Position numbers and translations under genes: made by a program
In this document: in pieces, positions 18,867 through 28,401 of the stretch
How positions within the stretch are numbered: position 1 is the first letter of the stretch
How the letters are laid out: every line of letters begins with the position of its first letter
Assembly: GCA_965601665.1 (NCBI GenBank)
Contig: OZ271833.1
Span: forward strand, 310,001-374,000
Length of the DNA stretch: 64,000 nt
Reading direction: 5' to 3'
Source: JANQNX01 sp965601665
Lineage (GTDB): Bacteria > Pseudomonadota > Gammaproteobacteria > Eutrophobiales > Eutrophobiaceae
The notes under the pieces: generated by a model
What the model was told of the DNA's origin: nothing
Seen by the model: only the letters and a program-made list of their open reading frames with translations
Databases searched by the model: none

Positions 18867-19690
18867 CGTTTTTGGTAATCCAGTCTTCTGTGTTGTAAGG
18901 CAGGAAACATGTTGCGTAGCCTGTCCTGCTTTGCAAGGTCTATGTTGGCAAGTGCCATTCCGGGTCCCTGTTCCACGCAATCAAGTATTTTGCCCCAGGG
19001 ATCAACAATCATACTGTGCCCCCAGGTCTGCCTGTTATTAGCATGTAGCCCTCCCTGATTGGAGGCCACAACATAACATAAGTTCTCTACTGCGCGACTG
19101 CGCAACAGCGTCGCCCAGTGTGCTTCGCCAGTTGTAGCAGTAAAAGCTGAGGGTGCGGTAATGATCTGCACGGAATGTTCGTGCATGCTCCGGTATAGTT
19201 CAGGAAAACGAAGGTCGTAACAGACAGATAAACCGATATTGCCAATTTTCGTACTGGCGACAACGACATCCGTTCCCGCTTTAAAGGTGGCCGATTCCTG
19301 GTAGGCCTCCTGGTTACCCTCATCGACCAGCACATCAAATAGATGCAGTTTGTTGTAGCGAGCCACTGGTTCCCCATCGGGCGAGAATAGCAGGCTGGCA
19401 GCATAGACCTTGTCTGGTAAGTCTGTTTTTATCGGAATGGTACCGCCAAGCAGCCATACCCCGTGTTGTTTTGCCTGTTCTCCAAGGAAAGTTTGCAGCG
19501 GCCCCTGGCCAGCAGTTTCTGCCAGTGCCAGTCGGTCAACATCCTGTTTGCCCATTAGCGAAAAATTTTCCGGCAGGGTAATAAAACTGGCCTGCTTGTT
19601 TACCGCGTCGCTGATAAGTTGTCGGGCCTGCTCAAGGTTGTCGTCGAGTCGATCGGAAGAGACCATTTGTAAGGCAGCGGCGATTAGCAT
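18863..19690 (-). CDS. Nitrilase-family carbon-nitrogen hydrolase (Nit type)
   Basis: A 275-residue amidase of the CN-hydrolase superfamily, close to the Nit1/Nit2/YbeM group that hydrolyses deaminated glutathione or omega-amides. The catalytic triad is E41 (TLPEN), K115 (NKLHLFD) and C158 (VCYDLRFPELYR). Length is normal. Its gene precedes tldD with a four-base ATGA overlap; this pairing is common in proteobacteria. A TATAAT lies seven bases before the ATG and no Shine-Dalgarno is seen, so the mRNA is probably leaderless. Confidence 0.88.
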   Translation of the reverse strand: MLIAAALQMVSSDRLDDNLEQARQLISDAVNKQASFITLPENFSLMGKQDVDRLALAETAGQGPLQTFLGEQAKQHGVWLLGGTIPIKTDLPDKVYAASLLFSPDGEPVARYNKLHLFDVLVDEGNQEAYQESATFKAGTDVVVASTKIGNIGLSVCYDLRFPELYRSMHEHSVQIITAPSAFTATTGEAHWATLLRSRAVENLCYVVASNQGGLHANNRQTWGHSMIVDPWGKILDCVEQGPGMALANIDLAKQDRLRNMFPALQHRRLDYQKR

Positions 19691-19697
19691 AGTGTTG

Positions 19698-19703
19698 ATT
19701 ATA
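19698..19703 (-). promoter_or_regulatory. -10 box adjacent to the nitrilase-family start
   Basis: A perfect TATAAT on the reverse strand ends seven bases before the ATG at 19690. Predicted transcription start is near 19692, giving a leader of about two bases. The -35 match is poor. Confidence 0.5.
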
Positions 19704-19785
19704 CGAAAGTCCTGTCTGGACGGGTAGCAGCCCGATCAACGTCTGAAACTGCCTAAATTTGACTGACGCAGAATGGTGAATATCG

Positions 19786-19791
19786 TATACT
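19786..19791 (+). promoter_or_regulatory. -10 box just before the alaC start
   Basis: TATACT with a predicted transcription start near 19798, only a few bases before TTG 19802. A partial -35 (TTGACT at 19759-19764) is rather far, at 21 bases. Confidence 0.45.
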
Positions 19792-19801
19792 CGCCCCTTT
19801 T

Positions 19802-21022
19802 TTGAGATTAATTAAGAAGTTGAACGAAGAATTTGCACGCATAAACCGCTTACCACCCTACGTCTTTAATATCGTAAACGAATTGAAGATGGAGGCACGC
19901 TATCGTGGTGAAGACATTATCGATTTTGGTATGGGCAATCCCGATCAGCCAACACCGAAGCATATTGTCGACAAGCTGGTAGAAGTATCTCAGCGTGAAG
20001 ATACCCACGGTTATTCCATTTCACGGGGTATTCCACGATTACGTCGTGCGATCTGTAACTGGTACAAAACCCGCTACGATGTTGATCTGGATCCGGAAAC
20101 AGAAGCGATCGTGACTCTTGGTTCCAAGGAGGGGCTGGCACATCTGGCCATGGCGGTTGTTGACCGTGGTGATGCCGTGCTGGTACCGAATCCGGCATAT
20201 CCAATACACCCGTTTGGTTTTGTTATCGCAGGGGCAGATGTCAGGCATGTACCCATCGGTCCCGAAATTGATTTTTTCGAGGAGTTACAAAAAGCCATTC
20301 GTGATTCCTGGCCAAAACCAAAAATGCTGCTGGTCAATTTTCCGTCCAACCCGACGACACAGTGCGTTGATCTGGATTTTTTTGAAAAGATCATCGAGAT
20401 TGCCAGGGAACATCAAATCTGGGTTGTACAGGATCTCGCGTACGCTGATATTGTTTTTGACGGTTATGTAGCGCCGTCGATTTTACAGGTGCCCGGTGCC
20501 AAGGACATCGCTGTGGAATTCTTTTCCATGTCCAAAAGTTACAATATGCCTGGCTGGCGGGTTGGTTTCATGGTAGGTAACCCTACGCTGGTTAATGCGC
20601 TGACACGCATGAAGTCGTATCTTGATTACGGCACGTTTACACCAATCCAGGTCGCGGCAATCAGCGCGTTGGAAGATAGTCAGCAATGCGTCAGTGAGAT
20701 CAGGGACATGTACCGCAGTCGCCGTGATGTGCTTTGCCAGGGATTGAACGCTGCAGGTTGGGAAGTTGAAAGCCCGAAAGGTACGATGTTTGTCTGGGCG
20801 CCTATTCCAGAACAGTTCAGGGAAATGGGTTCACTGGAATTTTCCAAAAAGCTGTTAATGGAGGCCAAGGTGGCTGCATCGCCGGGTATTGGTTTTGGCA
20901 GCTATGGCGACAATTTTATGCGTTTTGCACTGATTGAAAATGAGCACCGCACCCGTCAGGCAATTCGCTCTATCAGGGCAATGTTAAGAGAAGAAGACCC
21001 CGGTAAGGCAAATGTCGGCTAG
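19802..21022 (+). CDS. alaC: Alanine aminotransferase AlaC
   Basis: A 406-residue PLP-dependent class I/II aminotransferase, closely resembling E. coli AlaC (YfdZ), which makes alanine from pyruvate and glutamate. The PLP lysine is K245 in SKSYNMPGWRVGF; RLPPYVFNIVNELKMEARYRG is split across residues 16-36 as in AlaC. No ATG exists near the N-terminus: the candidates are TTG 19802 (nearly leaderless, length like the family) and TTG 19820. I keep 19802, with doubt. The gene heads alaC-hom-thrC, an arrangement common in gammaproteobacteria. Confidence 0.9.
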   Translation: MRLIKKLNEEFARINRLPPYVFNIVNELKMEARYRGEDIIDFGMGNPDQPTPKHIVDKLVEVSQREDTHGYSISRGIPRLRRAICNWYKTRYDVDLDPETEAIVTLGSKEGLAHLAMAVVDRGDAVLVPNPAYPIHPFGFVIAGADVRHVPIGPEIDFFEELQKAIRDSWPKPKMLLVNFPSNPTTQCVDLDFFEKIIEIAREHQIWVVQDLAYADIVFDGYVAPSILQVPGAKDIAVEFFSMSKSYNMPGWRVGFMVGNPTLVNALTRMKSYLDYGTFTPIQVAAISALEDSQQCVSEIRDMYRSRRDVLCQGLNAAGWEVESPKGTMFVWAPIPEQFREMGSLEFSKKLLMEAKVAASPGIGFGSYGDNFMRFALIENEHRTRQAIRSIRAMLREEDPGKANVG

Positions 21023-21071
21023 TGCGTCTTTTTAAATCTGAATCATTCATAACAATAAAAGTATAAGAGTA

Positions 21072-22391
21072 ATGGAACCAGTTAATATTGGCTTGTTGGG
21101 CCTTGGCACTGTTGGTGGTGGAACAGCCAGTGTCCTCACACGTAATGCAGATGAAATATCCCGTCGTGCCGGGCGCGGTATTCGCATCGCGCATGCTGCC
21201 GCACGCGACTATGACGCCGATAATATTCAGGGTCTGGAGAAGATCGGCACAATTACAGACGACGCGTTTGCGGTTGTTGAAGATCCTGAAATAGACATCG
21301 TTATCGAGTTAATCGGTGGTTATTCACCTGCCAGGGAACTGGTATTGAAAGCAATCGAGAATGGCAAGCACGTGGTCACCGCTAACAAGGCGCTGATTGC
21401 CTTGCATGGTAATGAAATTTTCCAGGCAGCCCAGGACAAAGGTGTCACCGTGGCCTTCGAGGCAGCCGTTGCCGGTGGTATTCCCATAATCAAGGCTGTC
21501 AGGGAAGGGCTTGCGGCAAACCAGATCGAATGGATCGCGGGTATTATCAATGGCACCGGCAACTATATTCTTACCGAAATGCGCGACAAGGGCCGTGACT
21601 TTGACGATGTGTTAAAGGAAGCCCAGGCACTAGGCTATGCCGAAGCCGACCCTACATTTGATGTTGAGGGCATTGATGCCGCGCATAAACTGACAATACT
21701 CGGCTCGATTGCCTTTGGTATGCCCCTGCAGTTCGACAGAACCTACACTGAAGGTATTGGCAATATTGAACAACAGGATGTGGTTTATGCGGATGAACTT
21801 GGTTACCGCATCAAGCACATTGGTATCACCAGAAAAACAGACAGCGGTGTAGAACAAAGAGTGCACCCGACATTAATTCCTGAACGTCGACTGATTGCAA
21901 ACGTCGATGGCGTTATGAATGCGGTGCTGGTGATGTGTGATGCAGTTGGCCCCACACTATATTATGGCGCCGGCGCCGGATCTGAACCCACCGCATCAGC
22001 GGTCGTGGCGGATGTCATTGATGTTGTCAGGGCATTGACGACCGATCCCGAAAACCGGGTACCACACCTTGCTTTCCAGCCGGATGCCCTGTCCGATATT
22101 CAAATATTACCAATGGAAGAAGTTGAAACAGCTTATTACCTGCGGCTTAAAGCGGTAGATAAACCTGGTGTGCTAGCAGACGTGACACGTATTCTTGGTG
22201 ACGCAGGTATTAGTATCGAAGCTATACTGCAAAAGGAAAGCCTTGATGACAATCTTACCGTGCCTGTTATCCTGCTGACGCAACGAATAAAAGAAAAATA
22301 TATGAATGAGGCCATCGAGAAAATCGAGGCCAATGAAAATATACAGGGCAAGGTCGTTCGCATCCGTGTTGAAACCATGGGTCGCACCTAG
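21072..22391 (+). CDS. hom: Homoserine dehydrogenase
   Basis: A 439-residue monofunctional homoserine dehydrogenase, reducing aspartate semialdehyde to homoserine with NAD(P)H in threonine and methionine synthesis. The Rossmann motif is GLLGLGTVGGG at residues 7-17; VTANKALIA near 104 and GIINGTGNYILTEM near 168 are family motifs; an ACT domain fills about residues 355-432 and suggests feedback control by threonine. AAGAG precedes the ATG. It is followed by thrC after 30 bases. Confidence 0.95.
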   Translation: MEPVNIGLLGLGTVGGGTASVLTRNADEISRRAGRGIRIAHAAARDYDADNIQGLEKIGTITDDAFAVVEDPEIDIVIELIGGYSPARELVLKAIENGKHVVTANKALIALHGNEIFQAAQDKGVTVAFEAAVAGGIPIIKAVREGLAANQIEWIAGIINGTGNYILTEMRDKGRDFDDVLKEAQALGYAEADPTFDVEGIDAAHKLTILGSIAFGMPLQFDRTYTEGIGNIEQQDVVYADELGYRIKHIGITRKTDSGVEQRVHPTLIPERRLIANVDGVMNAVLVMCDAVGPTLYYGAGAGSEPTASAVVADVIDVVRALTTDPENRVPHLAFQPDALSDIQILPMEEVETAYYLRLKAVDKPGVLADVTRILGDAGISIEAILQKESLDDNLTVPVILLTQRIKEKYMNEAIEKIEANENIQGKVVRIRVETMGRT

Positions 22392-22421
22392 AACCATTAC
22401 AGCAAACGACATCAGGACATC

Positions 22422-23564
22422 ATGAGCTTCAGACCACGTTACACAGGGCTAATTGAACGTTACCGCGATCGACTGCCAGTACACGATGACACGCGCATAA
22501 TCAGCCTTGGTGAAGGCAACACACCATTAATAAAACTGCACAATATTCCTGACCTGCTAGGTAAGAATATTGATATTTACGTCAAATACGAGGGTCTCAA
22601 TCCCACCGGTTCGTTCAAGGATCGTGGTATGACCATGGCTGTAACACAGGCAGTGAACGAGGGTGCCAGGGCAATTATCTGTGCTTCCACCGGGAACACA
22701 TCGGCATCGGCTGCAGCATACGCGGCACGTGCCGGTATTACTGCCTTCGTATTAATTCCCGATGGCAAGATTGCCCAGGGTAAACTTGCCCAGGCAATGG
22801 TTGAAGGTGCCACGGTGATTCAAATCAAGGGTAACTTTGATGATGGTATGCGCCTGGTCAAGGAAGTAGCCGATCAAGCCCCGGTAACGATTGTTAATTC
22901 GATTAATCCCTATCGCTTGCAGGGACAGAAAACAGCCGCATTTGAGATAATAGAGGAGCTGGGTCGAGCACCGGATTATCATTGTTTGCCCGTGGGCAAC
23001 GCCGGCAATATTACTGCTCATTGGATAGGTTATTGCGAGTATGCCTGCATCGATGAGGGCAAGCTCACCGAGGCCTGTGCCTTTTGTGAAGGCAACTGTC
23101 GCTATGCGGGTGGCGCGGTTGTTGGCACGCGCCCAAAAATGGTTGGTTACCAGGCCAGCGGGTCGGCTCCGTTCCTGCGTGGTGCCATGGTCGACGATCC
23201 GGAGACAGTGGCGACTGCCATTCGCATTGGGCACCCGCAGTCATGGGATTATGCATGGAAAGTGCATTCAGAATCCGAAGGCTGGTTTGATGAATGTACA
23301 GACGAGGAAATCCTGCAAACGCAGAAACTGCTGGCAGAGAAGGAAGGCGTTTTTTGTGAACCTGCATCTGCGGCTTCGTTGGCTGGTGCTATCCGTGATA
23401 TCGGTACTGGCAAGATTCCGGAAAATAGCTGTATTGTTTGCACCCTAACCGGTCATGGATTGAAGGATCCTGATACTGCTATCAAGCAAAGTACAGGCCC
23501 TGTCATCAAGATCGAGGCCACGCTGGATCAGGTTAGAAAAGCCATCGAGGATAACGTCGACTAA
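22422..23564 (+). CDS. thrC: Threonine synthase
   Basis: A 380-residue PLP enzyme converting O-phosphohomoserine to threonine. The PLP lysine is K66 in NPTGSFKDRGM; CASTGNTSASAAAYAARAG near residues 88-106 and GNAGNITAHW near 192-201 are conserved. It belongs to the shorter threonine synthase type. thrB (homoserine kinase) is not adjacent. Part of alaC-hom-thrC. Confidence 0.94.
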   Translation: MSFRPRYTGLIERYRDRLPVHDDTRIISLGEGNTPLIKLHNIPDLLGKNIDIYVKYEGLNPTGSFKDRGMTMAVTQAVNEGARAIICASTGNTSASAAAYAARAGITAFVLIPDGKIAQGKLAQAMVEGATVIQIKGNFDDGMRLVKEVADQAPVTIVNSINPYRLQGQKTAAFEIIEELGRAPDYHCLPVGNAGNITAHWIGYCEYACIDEGKLTEACAFCEGNCRYAGGAVVGTRPKMVGYQASGSAPFLRGAMVDDPETVATAIRIGHPQSWDYAWKVHSESEGWFDECTDEEILQTQKLLAEKEGVFCEPASAASLAGAIRDIGTGKIPENSCIVCTLTGHGLKDPDTAIKQSTGPVIKIEATLDQVRKAIEDNVD

Positions 23565-23652
23565 CCTTGCATTTATGTCGTCATGCAACGAGCTGGATTG
23601 CGCTTTATACTAAAGCCAATGACCCTGTGCATAGTTGATTGACAAGCCTGGA

Positions 23653-24684
23653 ATGCGTTCGCTCACGATATATATCCCCGGGCTGTTTGGCCCTGAAACA
23701 CCGGTTCATCAGGATGACCTGCCAACACTGCCTGCCCTGGACTGGTTTCTGAGCAAGTCTGACCGTGAAAATACCCCCGTAAAATCACCCAGCTATCAGC
23801 TTTGTGACCTGTTCGGGTTACACTACCCGGCAGATCACGACTATCCTGTGGCCGCTGTTGCCCGACTTAATGATGATAATCAACCACCCTCTGGCTACTG
23901 GCTTAGAGCCGATCCTGTCCATGTGGCCGCTGATCGTGATGGATTGATCCTGCTTGATTCGACCCGTTTTCGCCTGAGTCAACATGACGCACTGGCGCTG
24001 GCGGCAGAAGTTAACAAGCTACTGCAACCGCGCGGTATGGCACTGGAAGTGCCCATGCCATATCGCTGGTACATACAGATTCCCGAGAGTCAGCACCTGG
24101 TAACGACTCCCATCGATATAGTTGTTGGTAAGGATTTGTTGCCTTACATGCCGAGAGGTGATGATCGTATTGCCTGGATACAGTTACTGAATGAGATCCA
24201 GATGGTGTTGCATAATGCAGAAATAAACCAGCAGCGACAGGAAGCAAGGCAATTGCCAATCAACAGTCTGTGGTTCTGGGGAACAGGCAGGGTTCCGGAT
24301 CGATTGGAACGGTGCTGGTCACTGGTTATCAGCGATGACATCCTGGCCAGGGGCCTTGCCATGTTGGCGGCCACACCGTTCAGGGACTTGCCGGCTACGT
24401 TACCGGCCTTAACCGATATTGAGAGCGGCTTTAATGGTTTACTGGTTTTCCAGGGTTTGCAAAAGTATAACTATTATCACGATCTTGAGGGGTGGTTTGA
24501 ATCGTTAATGGAACTGGAAAAAAACTGGTTACAACCATTGCGCAATGAGTTGAATGCCAGGCGACTGGACCAGATCAATCTACGAACCGATAGCATGGTG
24601 TTTTCAATTGGCGGTAATCACCGCTACCGATTCTGGCGCAAGAGCAGGGACTTGCTAACTTATAAAGCGCTGGCCAATGGTTGA
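23653..24684 (+). CDS. RpfE-type protein of unknown function
   Basis: A 343-residue protein with N-terminus MRSLTIYIPGLFGPETPVHQ. It resembles the family annotated as 'regulatory protein, RpfE type', found beside recJ in xanthomonads and many other gammaproteobacteria. Sequence features include DLFGLHYP near residue 57, SGYWLRADPVH near 83, and NSLWFWGTGRVP near 205. No catalytic motif is evident; a regulatory role is not proved. Its end overlaps the recJ start by eight bases, so the two are co-translated, which suggests a shared nucleic-acid or repair context. Confidence 0.78.
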   Translation: MRSLTIYIPGLFGPETPVHQDDLPTLPALDWFLSKSDRENTPVKSPSYQLCDLFGLHYPADHDYPVAAVARLNDDNQPPSGYWLRADPVHVAADRDGLILLDSTRFRLSQHDALALAAEVNKLLQPRGMALEVPMPYRWYIQIPESQHLVTTPIDIVVGKDLLPYMPRGDDRIAWIQLLNEIQMVLHNAEINQQRQEARQLPINSLWFWGTGRVPDRLERCWSLVISDDILARGLAMLAATPFRDLPATLPALTDIESGFNGLLVFQGLQKYNYYHDLEGWFESLMELEKNWLQPLRNELNARRLDQINLRTDSMVFSIGGNHRYRFWRKSRDLLTYKALANG

Positions 24685-26413
24685 TATGCGTAGGAGAATT
24701 ACTCGAAGGGAATGCGCCACTCAGTCAGACCTGCCTGATTCACTGCATCCTGTTCTGAAGCGTGTTTTTGCCGCACGTGATGTCAGGAATATTGATGACA
24801 TCGATTATTCACTGAAATCATTACTACCATTTGATGATTTACAAAATATAGATGCTGCAGTAACGCTGTTGATTGATGCAATAACCAGACAGCGAAGGCT
24901 ACTGATTGTTGCGGACTTTGATGCGGATGGCGCAACAAGTTGCGCCCTTGCTATACGCGGTTTATCGCAGATGGGTTTACATAACATTACCTATGTTGTC
25001 CCTAATCGTTTTGAATATGGTTATGGATTAACACCTGAAATTGTTGACGTTGCACTGGAGTATCAACCCGATATCCTGCTCACCGTGGACAATGGTATCT
25101 CCAGCGTCGACGGTGTTCGTCATGCCAGGCAACACGGGATTCAGGTCATGATCACCGATCACCATTTGCCGCCGCAGGATCTTCCTGATGCCGATGTAAT
25201 CATCAATCCGCAGTTACCAGGAGACAGTTTCCCGAGTAAAAACCTTGCCGGTGTTGGTGTCATTTTTTACGTGTTGCTGGCACTGCGGGCACAATTGCGT
25301 GACCAGGGTTGGTTTGCGACTCATGACATTGAATACCCGAATCTTGCACGGTTACTGGACCTGGTTGCGCTGGGAACTGTTGCTGATGTTGTGCCACTGG
25401 ACAAAAATAATCGCGTTCTGGTTGCGCATGGTCTCAAGCTGATAAAACAGGACAAAACGATACCCGGGATTCGGGCCTTGTTGGCGCTGGCAGGTAAGCG
25501 TACTGCCGATGTTTCGGCGACGGCACTTGGCTTCTCGATAGCGCCGCGCCTCAATGCGGCAGGACGATTATCCGATATGTCACAGGGTATTGAATGCCTG
25601 CTATGCGATGACGAACAGGCGGCCATGGAGATGGCCGTGGAACTGGATTCGTTGAATAGTGAACGCAGGCAAATTCAGGATGAGATGCAGGCACAGGCAC
25701 TACTTGATCTCGACGGGATGGTAGCGGTTGATGACTCTCCCGAACGTAACGGATTCTGTATTTACAATCCAGATTGGCACCAGGGAGTGATCGGTATTCT
25801 TGCAGCAAAAATAAAGGACCGCTTTCATCGACCGGTAATTGTATTTGCCCGCGAAAGACAAGGCATACTCAAGGGATCAGCGCGTTCGATTCAGGGACTG
25901 CACATTCGTGATTTACTCGAAAGCATTGTTCTTGATGAACCGCAACTGGTGCTGACTTTTGGTGGTCATGCAATGGCTGCAGGTCTGACCATTAACGAAA
26001 CCAGTTTCGATCGTTTCCAGAATCGATTTGAACAAAAATTGTCAGAATGGCTATGTGAAGCGACGATTGAAAACCTGTGCCTGAGTGATGGTGAACTCTC
26101 AACAGAGGATTTGTCGATGCAACTTGCGTATGCCATCCAGGAAGCCGGCCCCTGGGGACAGGCATTTCCCGAGCCTGTTTTTGACGGCACTTTTCGCCTG
26201 GTTGATAAGCGAGTAGTAGGAGGTAACCATCTTAAACTGCGTTTACAGACACAGGATAGTGGCAAGATGATTGATGCAATATCGTTCAACACGACTGATG
26301 AGACCTGGCCCAGCCAGGTAGAACATGTTCAAGCCGCCTATAAACTGGATATCAATGATTACCAGAACCGCAGGAACCTGCAGCTGTTGATAGAACACAT
26401 AGAGCCTGTCTGA
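24677..26413 (+). CDS. recJ: Single-stranded-DNA exonuclease RecJ
   Basis: A 578-residue 5'-3' ssDNA exonuclease of the DHH family acting in recombination and mismatch/base-excision repair. Motifs: VADFDADGATS at about residues 78-88, VDNGIS near 137, TDHHLPP near 155, PNLARLLDLVALGTVADVVPL in the 220s-240s, GRLSDM near 297, and a C-terminal DHHA1/OB portion with LTFGGHAMAAGL near 424. Nearly full alignment by eye with E. coli RecJ. Start ATG 24677 overlaps the upstream gene; ATG 24686 is an alternative. Confidence 0.95.
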   Translation: MVDMRRRITRRECATQSDLPDSLHPVLKRVFAARDVRNIDDIDYSLKSLLPFDDLQNIDAAVTLLIDAITRQRRLLIVADFDADGATSCALAIRGLSQMGLHNITYVVPNRFEYGYGLTPEIVDVALEYQPDILLTVDNGISSVDGVRHARQHGIQVMITDHHLPPQDLPDADVIINPQLPGDSFPSKNLAGVGVIFYVLLALRAQLRDQGWFATHDIEYPNLARLLDLVALGTVADVVPLDKNNRVLVAHGLKLIKQDKTIPGIRALLALAGKRTADVSATALGFSIAPRLNAAGRLSDMSQGIECLLCDDEQAAMEMAVELDSLNSERRQIQDEMQAQALLDLDGMVAVDDSPERNGFCIYNPDWHQGVIGILAAKIKDRFHRPVIVFARERQGILKGSARSIQGLHIRDLLESIVLDEPQLVLTFGGHAMAAGLTINETSFDRFQNRFEQKLSEWLCEATIENLCLSDGELSTEDLSMQLAYAIQEAGPWGQAFPEPVFDGTFRLVDKRVVGGNHLKLRLQTQDSGKMIDAISFNTTDETWPSQVEHVQAAYKLDINDYQNRRNLQLLIEHIEPV

Positions 26414-26586
26414 GTTTTTTTATCTATAAGTGTCTGTTTAGAAATCTATTCTTCATTCTGTCTCGTTTTTCACGAGACTAAAGTTTTCCTGCCCGATGCC
26501 GATATGGCTGTTGTAGAACTGCGTTAAAACTATTCCCCTGTGCTTGTTAAAACAATTAATAACGGGCTGGGCGTCAATGCAAAAGC

Positions 26587-28332
26587 ATGAACAACATAAG
26601 TGTAAACATGAACGAGAAACAGAAAAGAAGGGTGCTTTATATCGAGGAGAACAGGCTCGATGCGCTTAACTTAACAGAGTCCCTTGAGAAAGAAGGACGT
26701 TACCATGTCGACTGGGCATGTACCCTTGCGAGCGGTCAGGAAAAAATCAAACAGTCATCATATGATGCAGTACTGACGGACCTATACCTGTCAGATGTCA
26801 CTGGTGCAAATATTGTCCATGGTCTGCTTGAAGTCAAAAGCGATTTACCGATTGTTGTTATTAGTGCAGAAGATTCCGAGGATCTTGCGATACAGGTAGT
26901 TAACCTCGGGGCGCAAGACTATCTTGTCAAGAGCCTGGCGGATGCCTACCTTATAAGTCGTTCCATTGACTATGCGATTGAAAGAAAAAAGATAGAAAAG
27001 GGATTGCAGTACCTTGCTCAGTACGACAGTCTGACTGGTCTTGCAAACCGAACATTGTTCCGGGACCGCCTGAACAGGGCAATGATTAGGGCCGACAGAA
27101 ATAAAAAAATTGCCGCCCTGATTTTTATTGATCTGGATCGCTTCAAAAACATTAACGATTCAATGGGTCACGATGTTGGTGATCAGTTGCTGATTGAAAT
27201 TGCAAACCGGCTGCGCGAATGTACGCGGGAAGGGGATACGATCGCGAGGCTTGGTGGCGATGAGTTCACTATCATCCTGGAAGATATATCGCAAATCAGT
27301 GATGCCTCACTTGTGGCAAACAAAATCCTCGACTCTATGCTGCAACCCGTAATAATTAATGGCCTGGAGATATTTGTTACACCTAGTATGGGTATTACCC
27401 TGTATCCGCTGGATGATTCCAGTGCAAAGGATCTGCTACGAAATGCCGACGCGGCCATGTACAAGGCCAAAGAGGATGGGCGTAATTGCTACCGATTTTA
27501 CACTTCCGATATGAACAAGGACCTGGAAGAACGCATTGTACTGGAGAATTACCTCAGGCACGCCATTGAAAACAAGGAATTTCAGTTGCATTACCAGCCC
27601 AAATTCAATATCCAGACGCTGGAACTGATTGGCGCCGAAGCATTATTGCGTTGGGATTGTCCGAAACAGGGCATGGTTTCGCCCGCTGTATTTATACCCA
27701 TAGCTGAGGAGACTGGCCTGATACACTCGATTACCGAATGGGTGGTTAACGAGGCTTGTATGCAAAATTCAAAGTGGCAGTTAAAAGGCTATAAACCCAT
27801 ACGTATGGCTATTAACCTGTCACCGAAACAGTTCAAGCGCCCTGATATCGCCCGCACTATTTTTAACAAGATTGTTTTTGCCGATTTGTCACCAAAGTAT
27901 ATTGAACTGGAAATTACGGAAAGCGCGTTGATGGAAGACGTTAACAAGAGCAATGAGATACTCAAGGAACTGAAAAAATGGGGTATCGAAATATCAATTG
28001 ATGATTTTGGCACTGGTTATTCATCGCTAAGTTATCTGAAGAAGTTTCCTATCGATACACTCAAAATCGATCGATCCTTTGTCAGGGACATACTTGATGA
28101 CAAGGATGATGCGGCCATTGTCTCTGCCATTATTGCCATGGCAAACAGCCTGCGCCTGAATGTTATTGCAGAGGGCGTTGAGACTGGAGAGCAGTTGAAT
28201 TTCCTCGCTGCGGAAGGCTGTAACGAAGTGCAGGGATATTTCCTCGGCAAGCCGATACCAGCACATGAATTTGAACAAACGTTTTTTGACACCGAGACAG
28301 TCCTTCTGAAAAAAGTGGCCAGCGCTCGCTAG
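26587..28332 (+). CDS. Response regulator with GGDEF and EAL domains
   Basis: A 581-residue REC-GGDEF-EAL protein. The receiver is at about residues 15-130: phosphoacceptor Asp in DAVLTDLYLSD, Thr/Ser in VISAED, Lys in YLVKS; the acidic pair is EE rather than DD. GGDEF (RLGGDEF, about 221) is intact with an I-site REGD five residues before it. EAL (GAEALLRW, about 351) is intact, with DDFGTGYSS and AEGVE, so both cyclase and phosphodiesterase activity look possible. No partner kinase is adjacent. It has its own gap of 173 bases after recJ and interrupts the common recJ-prfB order, so it may be an insertion in this lineage. Confidence 0.93.
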   Translation: MNNISVNMNEKQKRRVLYIEENRLDALNLTESLEKEGRYHVDWACTLASGQEKIKQSSYDAVLTDLYLSDVTGANIVHGLLEVKSDLPIVVISAEDSEDLAIQVVNLGAQDYLVKSLADAYLISRSIDYAIERKKIEKGLQYLAQYDSLTGLANRTLFRDRLNRAMIRADRNKKIAALIFIDLDRFKNINDSMGHDVGDQLLIEIANRLRECTREGDTIARLGGDEFTIILEDISQISDASLVANKILDSMLQPVIINGLEIFVTPSMGITLYPLDDSSAKDLLRNADAAMYKAKEDGRNCYRFYTSDMNKDLEERIVLENYLRHAIENKEFQLHYQPKFNIQTLELIGAEALLRWDCPKQGMVSPAVFIPIAEETGLIHSITEWVVNEACMQNSKWQLKGYKPIRMAINLSPKQFKRPDIARTIFNKIVFADLSPKYIELEITESALMEDVNKSNEILKELKKWGIEISIDDFGTGYSSLSYLKKFPIDTLKIDRSFVRDILDDKDDAAIVSAIIAMANSLRLNVIAEGVETGEQLNFLAAEGCNEVQGYFLGKPIPAHEFEQTFFDTETVLLKKVASAR

Positions 28333-28341
28333 GTAATCGTA

Positions 28342-28371
28342 TTACACAAGTCGCCATAGTTCGGGTAGAAT
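28342..28371 (+). promoter_or_regulatory. Candidate promoter of prfB
   Basis: TTACAC at 28342-28347 and TAGAAT at 28366-28371 with an 18-base spacer; predicted start near 28378, about 24 bases before the prfB ATG. Confidence 0.4.
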
Positions 28372-28401
28372 CTCGCCCATCTTCACAACTCATCATAATC
28401 C

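Noticed and set aside
17424..19690. TldD as the maturation protease of the HvfA-like peptide
   Set aside because: TldD needs TldE (PmbA), which is absent here, and the tldD gene is 12 kb away with the common nitrilase neighbour; there is no sequence evidence for a link.
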